A stretch of 12,885 bases of DNA from an uncultured Chlorobiales bacterium (GCA_937959145.1 CALGMC010000097.1:1-12885), one strand, 5' to 3'. Shown: positions 1 through 6,661, counted from the stretch's first letter. Notes: generated by a model not told the origin, from the letters alone. Made by a program: numbers and translations.

Positions 1-104
1 GCGTCGCCGCCGAAAGCAGAAATGCCGCCCGTAACATAAAGTTGGGCATTGGAAATTGCAGGCACAAAGAGCAGTGCGACGAGAAAAGCGAAAAGTTTTT
101 TCAT
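1..104 (-). CDS. N-terminal fragment of an exported, probably outer-membrane protein
   Basis: An ATG at 104-102 opens a reading frame that stays open to the window edge, giving 34 residues. It begins MKKLFAFLVALLF, followed by VPAISNAQ and LYVTGGISAFGGD. This is a textbook signal peptide: a Lys-Lys n-region, a hydrophobic core, and an A-x-A-like site (S-N-A before Gln, about residue 21). The mature start (Q-LYVTGGISAFGG) resembles the first strand of small outer-membrane beta-barrels, which often begin with a short Gly- and aromatic-rich strand, but this is only suggestive. The gene reads leftward behind the Tricorn-type gene, separated by about 320 bp, so it probably has its own promoter. 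The rest of the protein is outside the window and its function cannot be named. Confidence 0.72.
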   Translation of the reverse strand, partial: MKKLFAFLVALLFVPAISNAQLYVTGGISAFGGD

Positions 105-133
105 AGAATAGCGTTGTTTAAGTTAAGTGGATA

Positions 134-147
134 GCCGTGCAAACGGC
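134..147 (-). other. Small stem-loop in the leader of the exported-protein gene
   Basis: GCCGT (134-138) pairs exactly with ACGGC (143-147) around a four-base loop. It lies about 30 nt before the ATG at 104, so it would be in the 5' untranslated RNA of the leftward gene. Two copies of TTAAGTTAA flank it. There is no T-run after it on the minus strand, so it is not a simple terminator. A role in RNA stability is possible, but a five-pair stem can also arise by chance. Confidence 0.25.
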
Positions 148-172
148 GTGTTAAGTTAAAAAAAGTTAAACT

Positions 173-206
173 CAAACGATAACGAACTTATCCAAAGTCG
201 TGCCAA
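173..206 (-). promoter_or_regulatory. Weak candidate promoter for the exported-protein gene
   Basis: On the minus strand TTG (206-204) is followed after 22 bases by TATCGTTTG (181-173). The Bacteroidota consensus is TTG, 19-21 bases, then TAnnTTTG. This site has one extra base inside the -7 element and one extra in the spacer, so it is a near match only. It would start RNA about 60-65 nt before the ATG at 104. Confidence 0.2.
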
Positions 207-392
207 AACAAAATGAACTGAAAATAGCGGAAAAATTAGAGAGAGCGGGTATCTGTTGCTAATAGGCAACGAAAGTTTGATTGAGGTGTCGCAAAAATGC
301 AACACATTGCGAGAGCAGACAATTGGAACAAGGATTAAACGGACTCAGCCGATTCTCACAGCGTTTTTGCAAATGAAAAACCTGTGAAAACC

Positions 393-428
393 AGTTGAAT
401 CCGTCAAATCCATGTGCTTGATTCAACT
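393..428 (-). terminator. Inverted repeat at the 3' end of the Tricorn-type gene, possible terminator
   Basis: AGTTGAATC (393-401) and GATTCAACT (420-428) form a perfect 9-bp stem with an 18-nt loop. The stem begins inside the TGA stop codon (430-428). Downstream on the minus strand the sequence is T-rich (GGTTTTCACAGGTTTTTC) but has no uninterrupted U-run next to the stem, so intrinsic termination is plausible but not certain. It could also be a 3'-end stabilising stem. Confidence 0.4.
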
Positions 429-3400
429 CATTTTGAGAGCGCGAGGTTCGGACGCTGTTTGAAGTCGGGCAACTTGGGCGGATTTTCTTGAATCATCTTC
501 AAAACGAGTTCGAGCGATTTCTCGAGCTGCGTATCGATGCCGTCGCGATAGTGGTGCGGCGCGATGTCGACAAAGATGTCGGGGTCGGTGCCGTAGTTTT
601 CGACGCCCCACTCCACGTCGAAGAACCAGAAGGAAAACTCGGGTTGCGTGGTATAGGTGCCATCTGCAAGAGGGTGTCGTGGGTAAATGCCAATAACGCC
701 GCCCCAAGTGCGTTTGCCGACAAGCGTGCCGAGTTTCATCATTTTGAACGCATGCGAGAAAATATCGCCATCTGAACCGGCAAATTCGTTAGTCAGCGCA
801 ACGACATTGCCAAAGGTTGCATATGCAGGATACGGTTCAGGCTGTTCGTTCCAGCGCGAAATATCGTAGCCAAGCCGCTTGCGATTGAGTTTTTCGAGCA
901 ATATCTGCGAGACGTGCCCGCCACCGTTAAAGCGCACATCGACGATAAGCCCTTCGTAGCCGTATTCGGCAAGGTAGGCACGGAAAAATTCGGAGTAGCC
1001 CCACGGACCCATGTTCGGCACATGAACATAGCCAACTTTTCCGTCCGACTTTTCATGCACCCACTTCGTGTTGCGATTGACCCAATCACGATAGCGGAGC
1101 AACTCTTCGCTTGCAAGCGTTTTGACAACCACAGAGCGGCGGTTGGTAGCGTCTTTATCGGCAACGGTCAGCGTGATAGGCGAGGAGGATTGATGCACGA
1201 GCAGTTCGCCCAGCGGCACATGCGCGCTCACGTGAGTGCCATTGACGCCCAAAATTAAATCGCCGACTTTGAGATTTGCGCCGGGGGTTTTAAGCGGAGA
1301 GCCGTTTTTCTCGTCCCAATGGTCGCCGTCAGGAATGTGCGTAATGCGATAGGCATTGACAGCGGCATCAAAGACGACATCCGCACCCAGAAAGCCTAAC
1401 GAATACTTTGGTTCAGGACGATAGTCGCCGCCCATTTCGTAGGCGTGCGACGTGCCTAATTCGCCTTGCATTTCCCACATCAAATCCGAAAACTCCGCGC
1501 GCGAAGCCACACGTGCCAAAAGCGGAAGGTAAAGGCTATAGACGCCGTTCCAGTCAATATTTGACATATTTTCCGTCCAAAATTGGTCGCGTTGCAATCG
1601 CCATGCTTCTCGATACATCTGCGTCCATTCGTAAAGCGGCACAATCGAGAGCTTGACGCGAGAAAAGTCTAAAAGTTTTGTTTCCTTGGACTTGGCAGAA
1701 AGCGCATGCGTTTGAACGTAATTCAATTTGCCTTTCTGACTAAACACAAGCGTTTTGCCGTTAGGCGAGAGTGCAAACGACTCAACATTTTCAAACAAAA
1801 CGTCATGCTTTTTCTCATCAAGCGAAAATTGCTCGAGCGTGCCGCCGCTGTCGGCTTCTAAAAGCGAGCCTTTCACAGGGGCGTTCAAGAAATACGCCTT
1901 GCCTTTTGATGCACCGATTGCCACATAACGACCTTCTGAAATCGGAAACTCTACGACCCGCTCTGTGATGCCGTCAAAGTCGATGTTCACAACAACATGA
2001 GTTGTTTCATTTTCGCTGTGGTTGCCGTTTTTCTCGGAAGTATGTTCAGAAAGTGATTTGAACGAGAGTTTCGGCTCAGCAAGAAAGGGCGATACAAGGT
2101 CTTTTTGAAGCGTGATGAGATACGGCTTTGTGGCGCGTGGGAAGTTCAAATCGAAATGCACATCGTCATAAACAGGATTAAAGACGCGCTTTGAAAGGAA
2201 GTAAAGATACTTGCCTTCGGGGTCGAAGCACGGTTGCTCGTCAATTAAAACAGGCGTAGTAACGCGGTGCGACTTGTGATTCTCAACATCATAAATTTCA
2301 ATCGCGCTTTTTTCAGGCGAAAACGCAAAGCCATAAGCGATAAACTTGCCGTCAGGTGACCACGAAAAGCCCCCAATGCGTTGAAACTTGCTTTTCGCAA
2401 TGAGGCGCATTTCGCCTGTGTCGATGTTGATGAACAAAAGTTCTTGGCGATGATTGGAAAGGCAAATGTGATTGGCTTTTGGCGATGCCACCATCATCAC
2501 GGCGCGACCGATGTCGAGGTCTTCAAAGCGTTTGATAAAAGTGTTGAGGTTTCCGTCTTCAGCAGTATAGCACTCGAGGCGTTCTTCACCTGAAGCGTCA
2601 GAAATGACCGCAAGCGTTTTGCCATCGTGCAAAAATTGAGCGAGTCGATAGCGGGCGACATCGTCTTTGCCAAATTCCGTTACCGCACCTTCGGCAAGGT
2701 GCATGCCGAATGAATGTCCGCGTGTGGTGATAGCAATATGTTCGGAATCGGGGTGAAGGAAGTAGGTTTCAAGGTGCTTTTGGGCGTCGACGAACTTGCG
2801 GTTGCGTTGCGTGAACGGACTGCGATATTGGACGTCAATTTTATGGGTAGAGTTTTGCTCGGCATCGAAGATGAACAAATCCGCACCGGCGTGATAAACA
2901 ATGCGATTGCTTCCTGCGCTGTCTTTTTGCGGATAGCGGACGTAGTAATCGGTGTGAAAGGTATGCTGTTGAAGGTCGGTGGCGTCGAGCGAAGCCGAAT
3001 AAAGATTGCCAATGCCTTCGTGGTCGCTGACGAAGTAAATGCGCGTGCCGTTGGGCGTATCGAGCCAAATGGGCGAAACAAAATTGCTCTTGAAGCCGAG
3101 TTTCGCGCTGAAATTTTCAAACGCACCTGAACCATCTTTATCAATCCAGATTTCGCCTGCGGTGCCGCCTTTATAGCGTTTCCATCGTGCGGCATCGACG
3201 CTGTTTCTGCCAAGCACCAAGCCGCCGTGTTTTCCGAAAGAAATCGCGACGCCATGTCCAAGGTTGAGCGACTGAGGTTCGCCACCGTTAGGCGAAATTT
3301 TCATGACGCACTGAAATTTGCGGAAGGCTTGTTTAGCGTTGGTTGTGAAGAGAATTTGCCCTTGATGCCAACCCAGCACGCGCGTGAGCGTTGCGCCAAG

Positions 3401-3670
3401 AAAGGTCAAGCGTTTCGGGTTGCCGCCATCGGCTTCCATCACATAAACTTCGGGGTGTCCTTCATCTTTGCTTGTGAAAGCAATCCATTTGCCATCAGGC
3501 GAAATTGAAGGCGATGAGCACTCCGAGAGCGACGCCGTAAGACGATTTGAAATGCCACCATTGACACTGACTTCCCAAAGGTCATCTTCGGAAACAAACA
3601 CAACTTTTTCTTGGTGGAGAGACGGCTGACGGTAGTAGCCTTGTTTAACGGAATTTGGAGTGGTTGGCAT
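428..3670 (-). CDS. Tricorn-type protease (S41-family peptidase with beta-propellers and PDZ domain)
   Basis: This 1080-residue protein has about the length of Thermoplasma Tricorn. Two N-terminal beta-propellers are visible through WD40/TolB-like repeats such as SISPDGKWIAFTSKDEG (residues 55-71), WSPDGKFIAYG (437-447) and LSPNGKTLVFS (634-644). A linker of about 680-745 leads to a PDZ-like domain (about 755-850, with LKVGDLILGVNG) and an S41 core. The catalytic set is complete: Ser741-His742 (GTSHAYE), nucleophile Ser966 (NEFAGSDGD) and Glu1024 (WGVENYG), matching Ser745, His746, Ser965 and Glu1023 of the archaeal enzyme. Asp936 (GYDISRW) lies where the archaeal P1-pocket Asp936 is expected, hinting at preference for basic P1. 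There is no signal peptide, so it should act in the cytosol, degrading oligopeptides. The ATG at 3670 fits the family's N-terminus (GYYRQPS then VVFVSEDDLW). It appears monocistronic, between a terminator and an inverted repeat. Confidence 0.93.
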   Translation of the reverse strand: MPTTPNSVKQGYYRQPSLHQEKVVFVSEDDLWEVSVNGGISNRLTASLSECSSPSISPDGKWIAFTSKDEGHPEVYVMEADGGNPKRLTFLGATLTRVLGWHQGQILFTTNAKQAFRKFQCVMKISPNGGEPQSLNLGHGVAISFGKHGGLVLGRNSVDAARWKRYKGGTAGEIWIDKDGSGAFENFSAKLGFKSNFVSPIWLDTPNGTRIYFVSDHEGIGNLYSASLDATDLQQHTFHTDYYVRYPQKDSAGSNRIVYHAGADLFIFDAEQNSTHKIDVQYRSPFTQRNRKFVDAQKHLETYFLHPDSEHIAITTRGHSFGMHLAEGAVTEFGKDDVARYRLAQFLHDGKTLAVISDASGEERLECYTAEDGNLNTFIKRFEDLDIGRAVMMVASPKANHICLSNHRQELLFINIDTGEMRLIAKSKFQRIGGFSWSPDGKFIAYGFAFSPEKSAIEIYDVENHKSHRVTTPVLIDEQPCFDPEGKYLYFLSKRVFNPVYDDVHFDLNFPRATKPYLITLQKDLVSPFLAEPKLSFKSLSEHTSEKNGNHSENETTHVVVNIDFDGITERVVEFPISEGRYVAIGASKGKAYFLNAPVKGSLLEADSGGTLEQFSLDEKKHDVLFENVESFALSPNGKTLVFSQKGKLNYVQTHALSAKSKETKLLDFSRVKLSIVPLYEWTQMYREAWRLQRDQFWTENMSNIDWNGVYSLYLPLLARVASRAEFSDLMWEMQGELGTSHAYEMGGDYRPEPKYSLGFLGADVVFDAAVNAYRITHIPDGDHWDEKNGSPLKTPGANLKVGDLILGVNGTHVSAHVPLGELLVHQSSSPITLTVADKDATNRRSVVVKTLASEELLRYRDWVNRNTKWVHEKSDGKVGYVHVPNMGPWGYSEFFRAYLAEYGYEGLIVDVRFNGGGHVSQILLEKLNRKRLGYDISRWNEQPEPYPAYATFGNVVALTNEFAGSDGDIFSHAFKMMKLGTLVGKRTWGGVIGIYPRHPLADGTYTTQPEFSFWFFDVEWGVENYGTDPDIFVDIAPHHYRDGIDTQLEKSLELVLKMIQENPPKLPDFKQRPNLALSK

Positions 3671-3704
3671 AAAAATTCAGAGGTTATGATGTCAAATTAT
3701 CAGG

Positions 3705-3748
3705 TTGCAAGTATGAAAATGAGTTGCAAGAAAAAACGCATTTGCAAG
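3705..3748. repeat. Three TTGCAAG words upstream of the Tricorn-type gene
   Basis: TTGCAAG occurs at 3705-3711, 3724-3730 and 3742-3748, with spacings of 19 and 18 bp. The core TTGCAA is its own reverse complement. The bases between are A-rich in the second and third units, as in a degenerate tandem repeat. The array ends 35 bp before the ATG at 3670, the position expected for a promoter or operator. Which of these it is cannot be told from sequence alone. Confidence 0.5.
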
Positions 3749-3774
3749 GCAAAAAATACCTGTATCGTTCCCCA

Positions 3775-3810
3775 CTCAAAAGAAAAAAGGTCGCTTTTAC
3801 AAGGCGACCT
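3775..3810 (-). terminator. Rho-independent terminator after the hydroxylase gene
   Basis: AGGTCGC (3788-3794) and GCGACCT (3804-3810) form a perfect 7-bp stem. On the minus strand the second arm runs straight into a T-run (TTTTTTC then TTTT), the classical intrinsic terminator form. The first arm is made of the last codons of the hydroxylase gene (Glu-Val-Ala-Leu), and its TAA stop (3799-3797) lies in the loop. It closes the leftward gene set and insulates the Tricorn-type gene. Confidence 0.82.
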
Positions 3811-4675
3811 CTTCCAATGTTCGAGAAGGCTTTACTTTTGGAGCAGAAGGCGGAGCAGTGCGCTTGAATGGACGAAAAGCCGCCGTATGTTGAAGCACGT
3901 AACTTTTCGTTTCGTCCCATAGCCGTTGAAGAAAAGGTAAGTCTGGTGAACTGAGCGGATACGAATCGTCCGTTAAGCCATATACTTTCGGTTTTTCACC
4001 TTTCGGCAGATACGCTGTGCCAAAAAGCCAATCCCAAATTGCGAGTTTCGTGGCATAATTGACGCTATTGCCTTTGCCTTTGGCGTGGTGCCATCGGTGC
4101 ATTTCGGGACCGTTAATCACATACTGCAACGCACCTGATTTGACGTTGATGTTGGAGTGGATATACATGCCCCAAACTGCATCGATCATGCCTTTAATCA
4201 CGACGACTTCGGGTGCGGCACCCAGCAGAATAATCGGCGCAAATTCAATCGTTTGATTGATGAGAATTTCAAGCGAGTGCGAGCGCGAGCCTGAAATCCA
4301 GTCCATTTCGCGCGGCGAGTGGTGCGCTTCGTGAATCCGATACAGCCACTTGTTGCGATGTTGCCATCGGTGAAAAAGGTAGATGTAAAGGTCGTGCGTA
4401 ATCACGAAGAAAACGACTTGCGCCCAAACGGGAACATCTGCCATGAGGCGCAAGCGCGAGAGACCAGAAAGGTTATCTAACCAATAAATGAACCCAAAAA
4501 TCGCCCACGCCAGCACATAACTTTGCAGAAATGTGTAGAGAAGCAAATCGCTGAAAAAGCCTTCGTGAAAGAGCCGTTGACCTTTGGTGTAAGGAAACAA
4601 GCGTTCAAGAAGGATAAACAGCAGTGCTGAGCCGACAATAACGGCGGGTGAAAGAATTTCTAACGGCATACTCAT
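3797..4675 (-). CDS. Fatty acid hydroxylase / sterol desaturase superfamily membrane protein
   Basis: This 292-residue integral membrane protein has the histidine clusters of the di-iron fatty-acid-hydroxylase superfamily: His94 and HRWQH (102-106), HEAHH (115-119), SHSLE (His133), HSN (His173) and HRWHH (193-197). Hydrophobic segments lie at about 11-27, 41-66 and 82-100, with more before the last His box. Such enzymes use O2 to hydroxylate, desaturate or cleave lipid-like substrates; the substrate here is not identifiable. I chose the ATG at 4675, 7 nt after the synthase stop; a second ATG at 4669 is also possible. An upstream extension would need a TTG start inside the synthase gene and reads like shadow sequence. 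The C-terminal tail is basic and Pro-rich (about 265-285). The tight spacing implies co-transcription with the nonulosonate genes. Confidence 0.87.
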   Translation of the reverse strand: MSMPLEILSPAVIVGSALLFILLERLFPYTKGQRLFHEGFFSDLLLYTFLQSYVLAWAIFGFIYWLDNLSGLSRLRLMADVPVWAQVVFFVITHDLYIYLFHRWQHRNKWLYRIHEAHHSPREMDWISGSRSHSLEILINQTIEFAPIILLGAAPEVVVIKGMIDAVWGMYIHSNINVKSGALQYVINGPEMHRWHHAKGKGNSVNYATKLAIWDWLFGTAYLPKGEKPKVYGLTDDSYPLSSPDLPFLQRLWDETKSYVLQHTAAFRPFKRTAPPSAPKVKPSRTLEEVAL

Positions 4676-4682
4676 TAAAATT

Positions 4683-5573
4683 TTAAGATGCAGAAACGGT
4701 TGATTGGACGCGGCGAAGTTTTTTGCGTGGTCCGATTTCTGAATCATAAACCCGCTTAACGCCATCGCCCATGGCTTTTTCAATGTCGCGAATGTTAGCG
4801 ACTAAGCGTTCTAATCCGCCGAGTTCAACCGAAGCGGCTTGGTCGGTGCCCCACATGGCGCGGTCGAGCGTGATGTGGCGTTCGATGAAGGTCGCGCCCA
4901 TAGCAACCGTTGCCCACGTGGTTGCAAGCCCCGTTTCGTGTCCTGAATAGCCAATCGGACACATCGGGTATTTGGCTTTGAGCGTGTGAATCATTTTGAG
5001 GTTCAATTCTTCAGGCGGACAAGGATAGGTTGAAGTTGCGTGCGCAATGAGAAGATTATCGGTGCCAATGGCTTCAACCGCCGTTTCGATTTCTTCCATC
5101 GTCGACATGCCTGTGGAAATGATGAGCGGGCGACCGGTGGATTTTTTCTTTTTCAACAACTCAATATCGGTTAGCGAGGCAGAAGCGGCTTTGTAGCAAG
5201 GCGGGTTAAATTGTTCCATAAAATCAACCGAGGGCTCGTCCCAACACGACGCAAACCACAAGATGCCTTTTGCCTTGCAATAGCGGTCGATTTCGGCATA
5301 ATCTTCTTTGGTAAACTCAACTTTGTAGCGGTATTCGAGATAGGTCATTCTGCCCCAAGGCGTTTCGCGCTCGATGTTCCATTGGTCTTTGGGGACGCAA
5401 ATTTCAGGGGTGCGTTTTTGGAATTTGACCGCGTCGCAACCTGCATGAACGGCACCGTCAATCATTTTTTTGGCAATTTCAAGTGAGCCATTGTGGTTAA
5501 TGCCAATTTCGGCGATGATGAAAACGGGCTGACCGTCTCCGACGAGTTTGTTTCCAATTTTAACTTGAGCCAT
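4683..5573 (-). CDS. NeuB-family nonulosonic acid synthase lacking the SAF domain
   Basis: NeuB enzymes condense phosphoenolpyruvate with a mannose-type sugar (or its 6-phosphate) to make nine-carbon keto-sugar acids. Family motifs are complete in the TIM barrel: IAEIGINHNG (20-29), KFQKRTP (50-56), CYKAAS (Lys128), STGM (153-156), HATSTYP (178-184), GYSGHE (208-213), FIERHITLDR (229-238) and GTDQAASVE (242-250). His212 and His233 have the same spacing as the metal-binding His215/His236 of the Neisseria enzyme. The protein ends at residue 296 with KKLRRVQSTVSAS, just where the C-terminal SAF (antifreeze-like) domain of typical ~345-residue NeuB would start. No SAF remnant follows: the next gene begins 7 nt later. 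The ATG at 5573 fits the family start. The phosphatase gene lies 61 nt upstream. Neu5Ac, KDN and legionaminic-type products cannot be separated by motif alone. Confidence 0.88.
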   Translation of the reverse strand: MAQVKIGNKLVGDGQPVFIIAEIGINHNGSLEIAKKMIDGAVHAGCDAVKFQKRTPEICVPKDQWNIERETPWGRMTYLEYRYKVEFTKEDYAEIDRYCKAKGILWFASCWDEPSVDFMEQFNPPCYKAASASLTDIELLKKKKSTGRPLIISTGMSTMEEIETAVEAIGTDNLLIAHATSTYPCPPEELNLKMIHTLKAKYPMCPIGYSGHETGLATTWATVAMGATFIERHITLDRAMWGTDQAASVELGGLERLVANIRDIEKAMGDGVKRVYDSEIGPRKKLRRVQSTVSAS

Positions 5574-5634
5574 TGTCTGAAGGTTTCTGTTTGTGAAAAT
5601 CTGTCGGTTAAACGAGAAGTGCGCACTGAAAGTT

Positions 5635-6186
5635 TTAAGCCATTCGATGCGCTAAAATCCACTCGGCAAAATCGCGAAATGCGCCATAGCCGCCGTTGGC
5701 TTTGGCTTTGTAATGAACGGCTTTTTGCACCGCAGGCATCGCGTCGTTCGGGCAAGCCGTTAAACCTGCTTTTTTGATTTCAGCGATAATTTCAAGGTCA
5801 TTGACATCGTCGCCAATGTAGCCTAATTGCGCCGTTGTCAAGCCTGTTTCGTTCAGAATCTCGTCTAACTTGGCGCGCTTATTTTTAACACCGAGGTAAA
5901 GATACGGTAATTTTAGCTTTTCCGAACGCTTTTGAACGCTCATAGACGTTTCGCCCGTAATGATAGCAGTTTCAATGCCCGCATCGCGCAAGCGTTCAAC
6001 GCCCATGCCGTCGCGAATAGAAAATCGTTTGAAGGCTTCGCCGCTATCAGAATAATAAACGCCAGTGTCGGTCAGCACGCCGTCGTTATCGGTGAGCACG
6101 AGTTTGAGTGCACTCGCGCGTTTTTGAATCTCTTTTTTTGAAAGTGGTTTTGGCACTTGTGTTGGTTTATTTGGTAAAGGCTTCAA
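5635..6186 (-). CDS. KdsC-like HAD phosphatase, probably nonulosonate-9-phosphate phosphatase
   Basis: This 183-residue protein is a type C0 HAD phosphatase of the KDO-8-phosphate phosphatase group. HAD motif I is LTDNDGV (Asp33 nucleophile, Asp35 acid/base), motif II is in ITGE (75-79), and motif IV is GDDVND (Asp126, Asp127). After motif II, Glu79, Arg87 and Lys90 have the spacing of Glu56, Arg64 and Lys67 of Bacteroides BT1713, the KDN-9-phosphate phosphatase markers; KDO-8-phosphate phosphatases usually have Arg in place of that Glu. The 9-phosphate product of the neighbouring synthase is therefore the better substrate guess. No in-frame ATG precedes the catalytic domain: starts are TTG at 6186 (used here, overlapping the previous gene by 20 nt) or GTG at 6156 (173 residues, after the previous stop). 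The residues before motif I are Lys-rich and may be partly untranslated. Confidence 0.85.
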   Translation of the reverse strand: MKPLPNKPTQVPKPLSKKEIQKRASALKLVLTDNDGVLTDTGVYYSDSGEAFKRFSIRDGMGVERLRDAGIETAIITGETSMSVQKRSEKLKLPYLYLGVKNKRAKLDEILNETGLTTAQLGYIGDDVNDLEIIAEIKKAGLTACPNDAMPAVQKAVHYKAKANGGYGAFRDFAEWILAHRMA

Positions 6187-6628
6187 TCTCTTGCTTGCGT
6201 TTGTCAGCGGGAAAGTTCATCGGATAGAGTGTGTTTTTATCGATGAGTTCCCAAAAAAATTTCCCTGAAAAAAAGCCAATCGTGCCACCAACGAGAGCCG
6301 GAACGATAACATAACGGTCGGGTTGTTTGCTTGAAGAGCTCCACGCGGCAAGCGCGCCGAAAACCGTTCCAACGAACACGCCGAAATAAGCCCCGACGCT
6401 TCCGAAAGCGAGCGTGCCGCCAAGACGCGGAAGTCGATTGATTTGAACAAGAGAATCGATGTGGAATGCAAGTCGCTTTGAATCGTTGTGGCAAAGAACG
6501 GTGTCGCCGCTGAGCGTAAGTCGCTCGCATTCATATTCGGTGGTGCGGTTCTGCACGAGCATCGTGTAGCGTTGCGCACAGCCAACCTGTAAGCAACAAA
6601 GGAAAATAACATAGTGTAAATGTTTCAT
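6167..6628 (-). CDS. Small exported membrane protein of unknown function
   Basis: I do not recognise this 153-residue protein. It begins with a short hydrophobic leader (MKHLHYVIFLCC) and LQVGC at Cys17. This is only a poor lipobox, since Gln rather than Leu is at -3; signal peptidase I cleavage after GCA is equally possible. Residues 20-65 form a small beta-rich segment (GDTVLCHND, then HIDSLVQINRL). Two Gly-rich hydrophobic stretches follow at about 70-96 and 106-127 with small-residue spacing (GTLAFGSVGAYFG; VGGTIGFFSG), typical of packed transmembrane helices. The C-terminus is charged. The ATG at 6628 overlaps the stop of a seven-codon mini-ORF in an ATGA arrangement, and the 3' end overlaps the TTG-start version of the phosphatase. 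Its place between an outer-membrane pair and a sugar-acid pathway suggests the envelope but not a function. Confidence 0.75.
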   Translation of the reverse strand: MKHLHYVIFLCCLQVGCAQRYTMLVQNRTTEYECERLTLSGDTVLCHNDSKRLAFHIDSLVQINRLPRLGGTLAFGSVGAYFGVFVGTVFGALAAWSSSSKQPDRYVIVPALVGGTIGFFSGKFFWELIDKNTLYPMNFPADKRKQEIEAFTK

Positions 6629-6633
6629 AGGAT

Positions 6634-6661
6634 TGATAGTTTAATCATGATAGTTTAATCA
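6634..6661. repeat. Perfect 14-bp tandem duplication
   Basis: TGATAGTTTAATCA occurs twice with no gap, at 6634-6647 and 6648-6661. The duplication covers the TAA stop of the lipoprotein gene (6657-6655) and most of the 26-nt gap to the next gene. Each unit has TGAT and ATCA at its ends as a partial inverted repeat. On the minus strand it creates a mini-ORF of seven codons (6649-6626) whose TGA overlaps the next ATG. Confidence 0.9.

Larger units (their letters stand above)
105..427. other. Intergenic region between the exported-protein gene and the Tricorn-type gene
   Basis: I see no convincing gene in these 323 bases on either strand. The region holds the upstream sequence of the leftward exported-protein gene and the 3' flank of the Tricorn-type gene. 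Visible structure: an inverted repeat directly at the Tricorn stop codon (393-428), a small stem GTTGC/GCAAC (255-259 and 266-270), a stem GCCGT/ACGGC with a four-base loop (134-147), and a repeated word TTAAGTTAA (118-126 and 151-159) flanking that stem. A loose promoter-like arrangement lies at about 173-206. Confidence 0.6.

Noticed and set aside
2680..3285. Minus-strand open frame of 201 codons inside the Tricorn-type gene
   Set aside because: It overlaps a strongly supported gene in another frame and its translation (Ser/Thr/Ala-rich, no motif) is typical of a shadow frame.
4676..4783. N-terminal extension of the hydroxylase from a TTG at 4783
   Set aside because: It would lie within the conserved 3' part of the synthase gene, while an ATG at 4675 gives the normal family start.
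5584..5611. Possible further 14-bp-period repeat between the synthase and phosphatase genes
   Set aside because: Only about 9 of 14 positions agree and the match is spread out; it is not better than chance in this AT-rich gap.
6217..6612. Minus-strand open frame of 131 codons overlapping the small membrane protein
   Set aside because: The 6167-6628 frame has a leader peptide, two Gly-rich membrane segments and fitting neighbours; the alternative has none of these.
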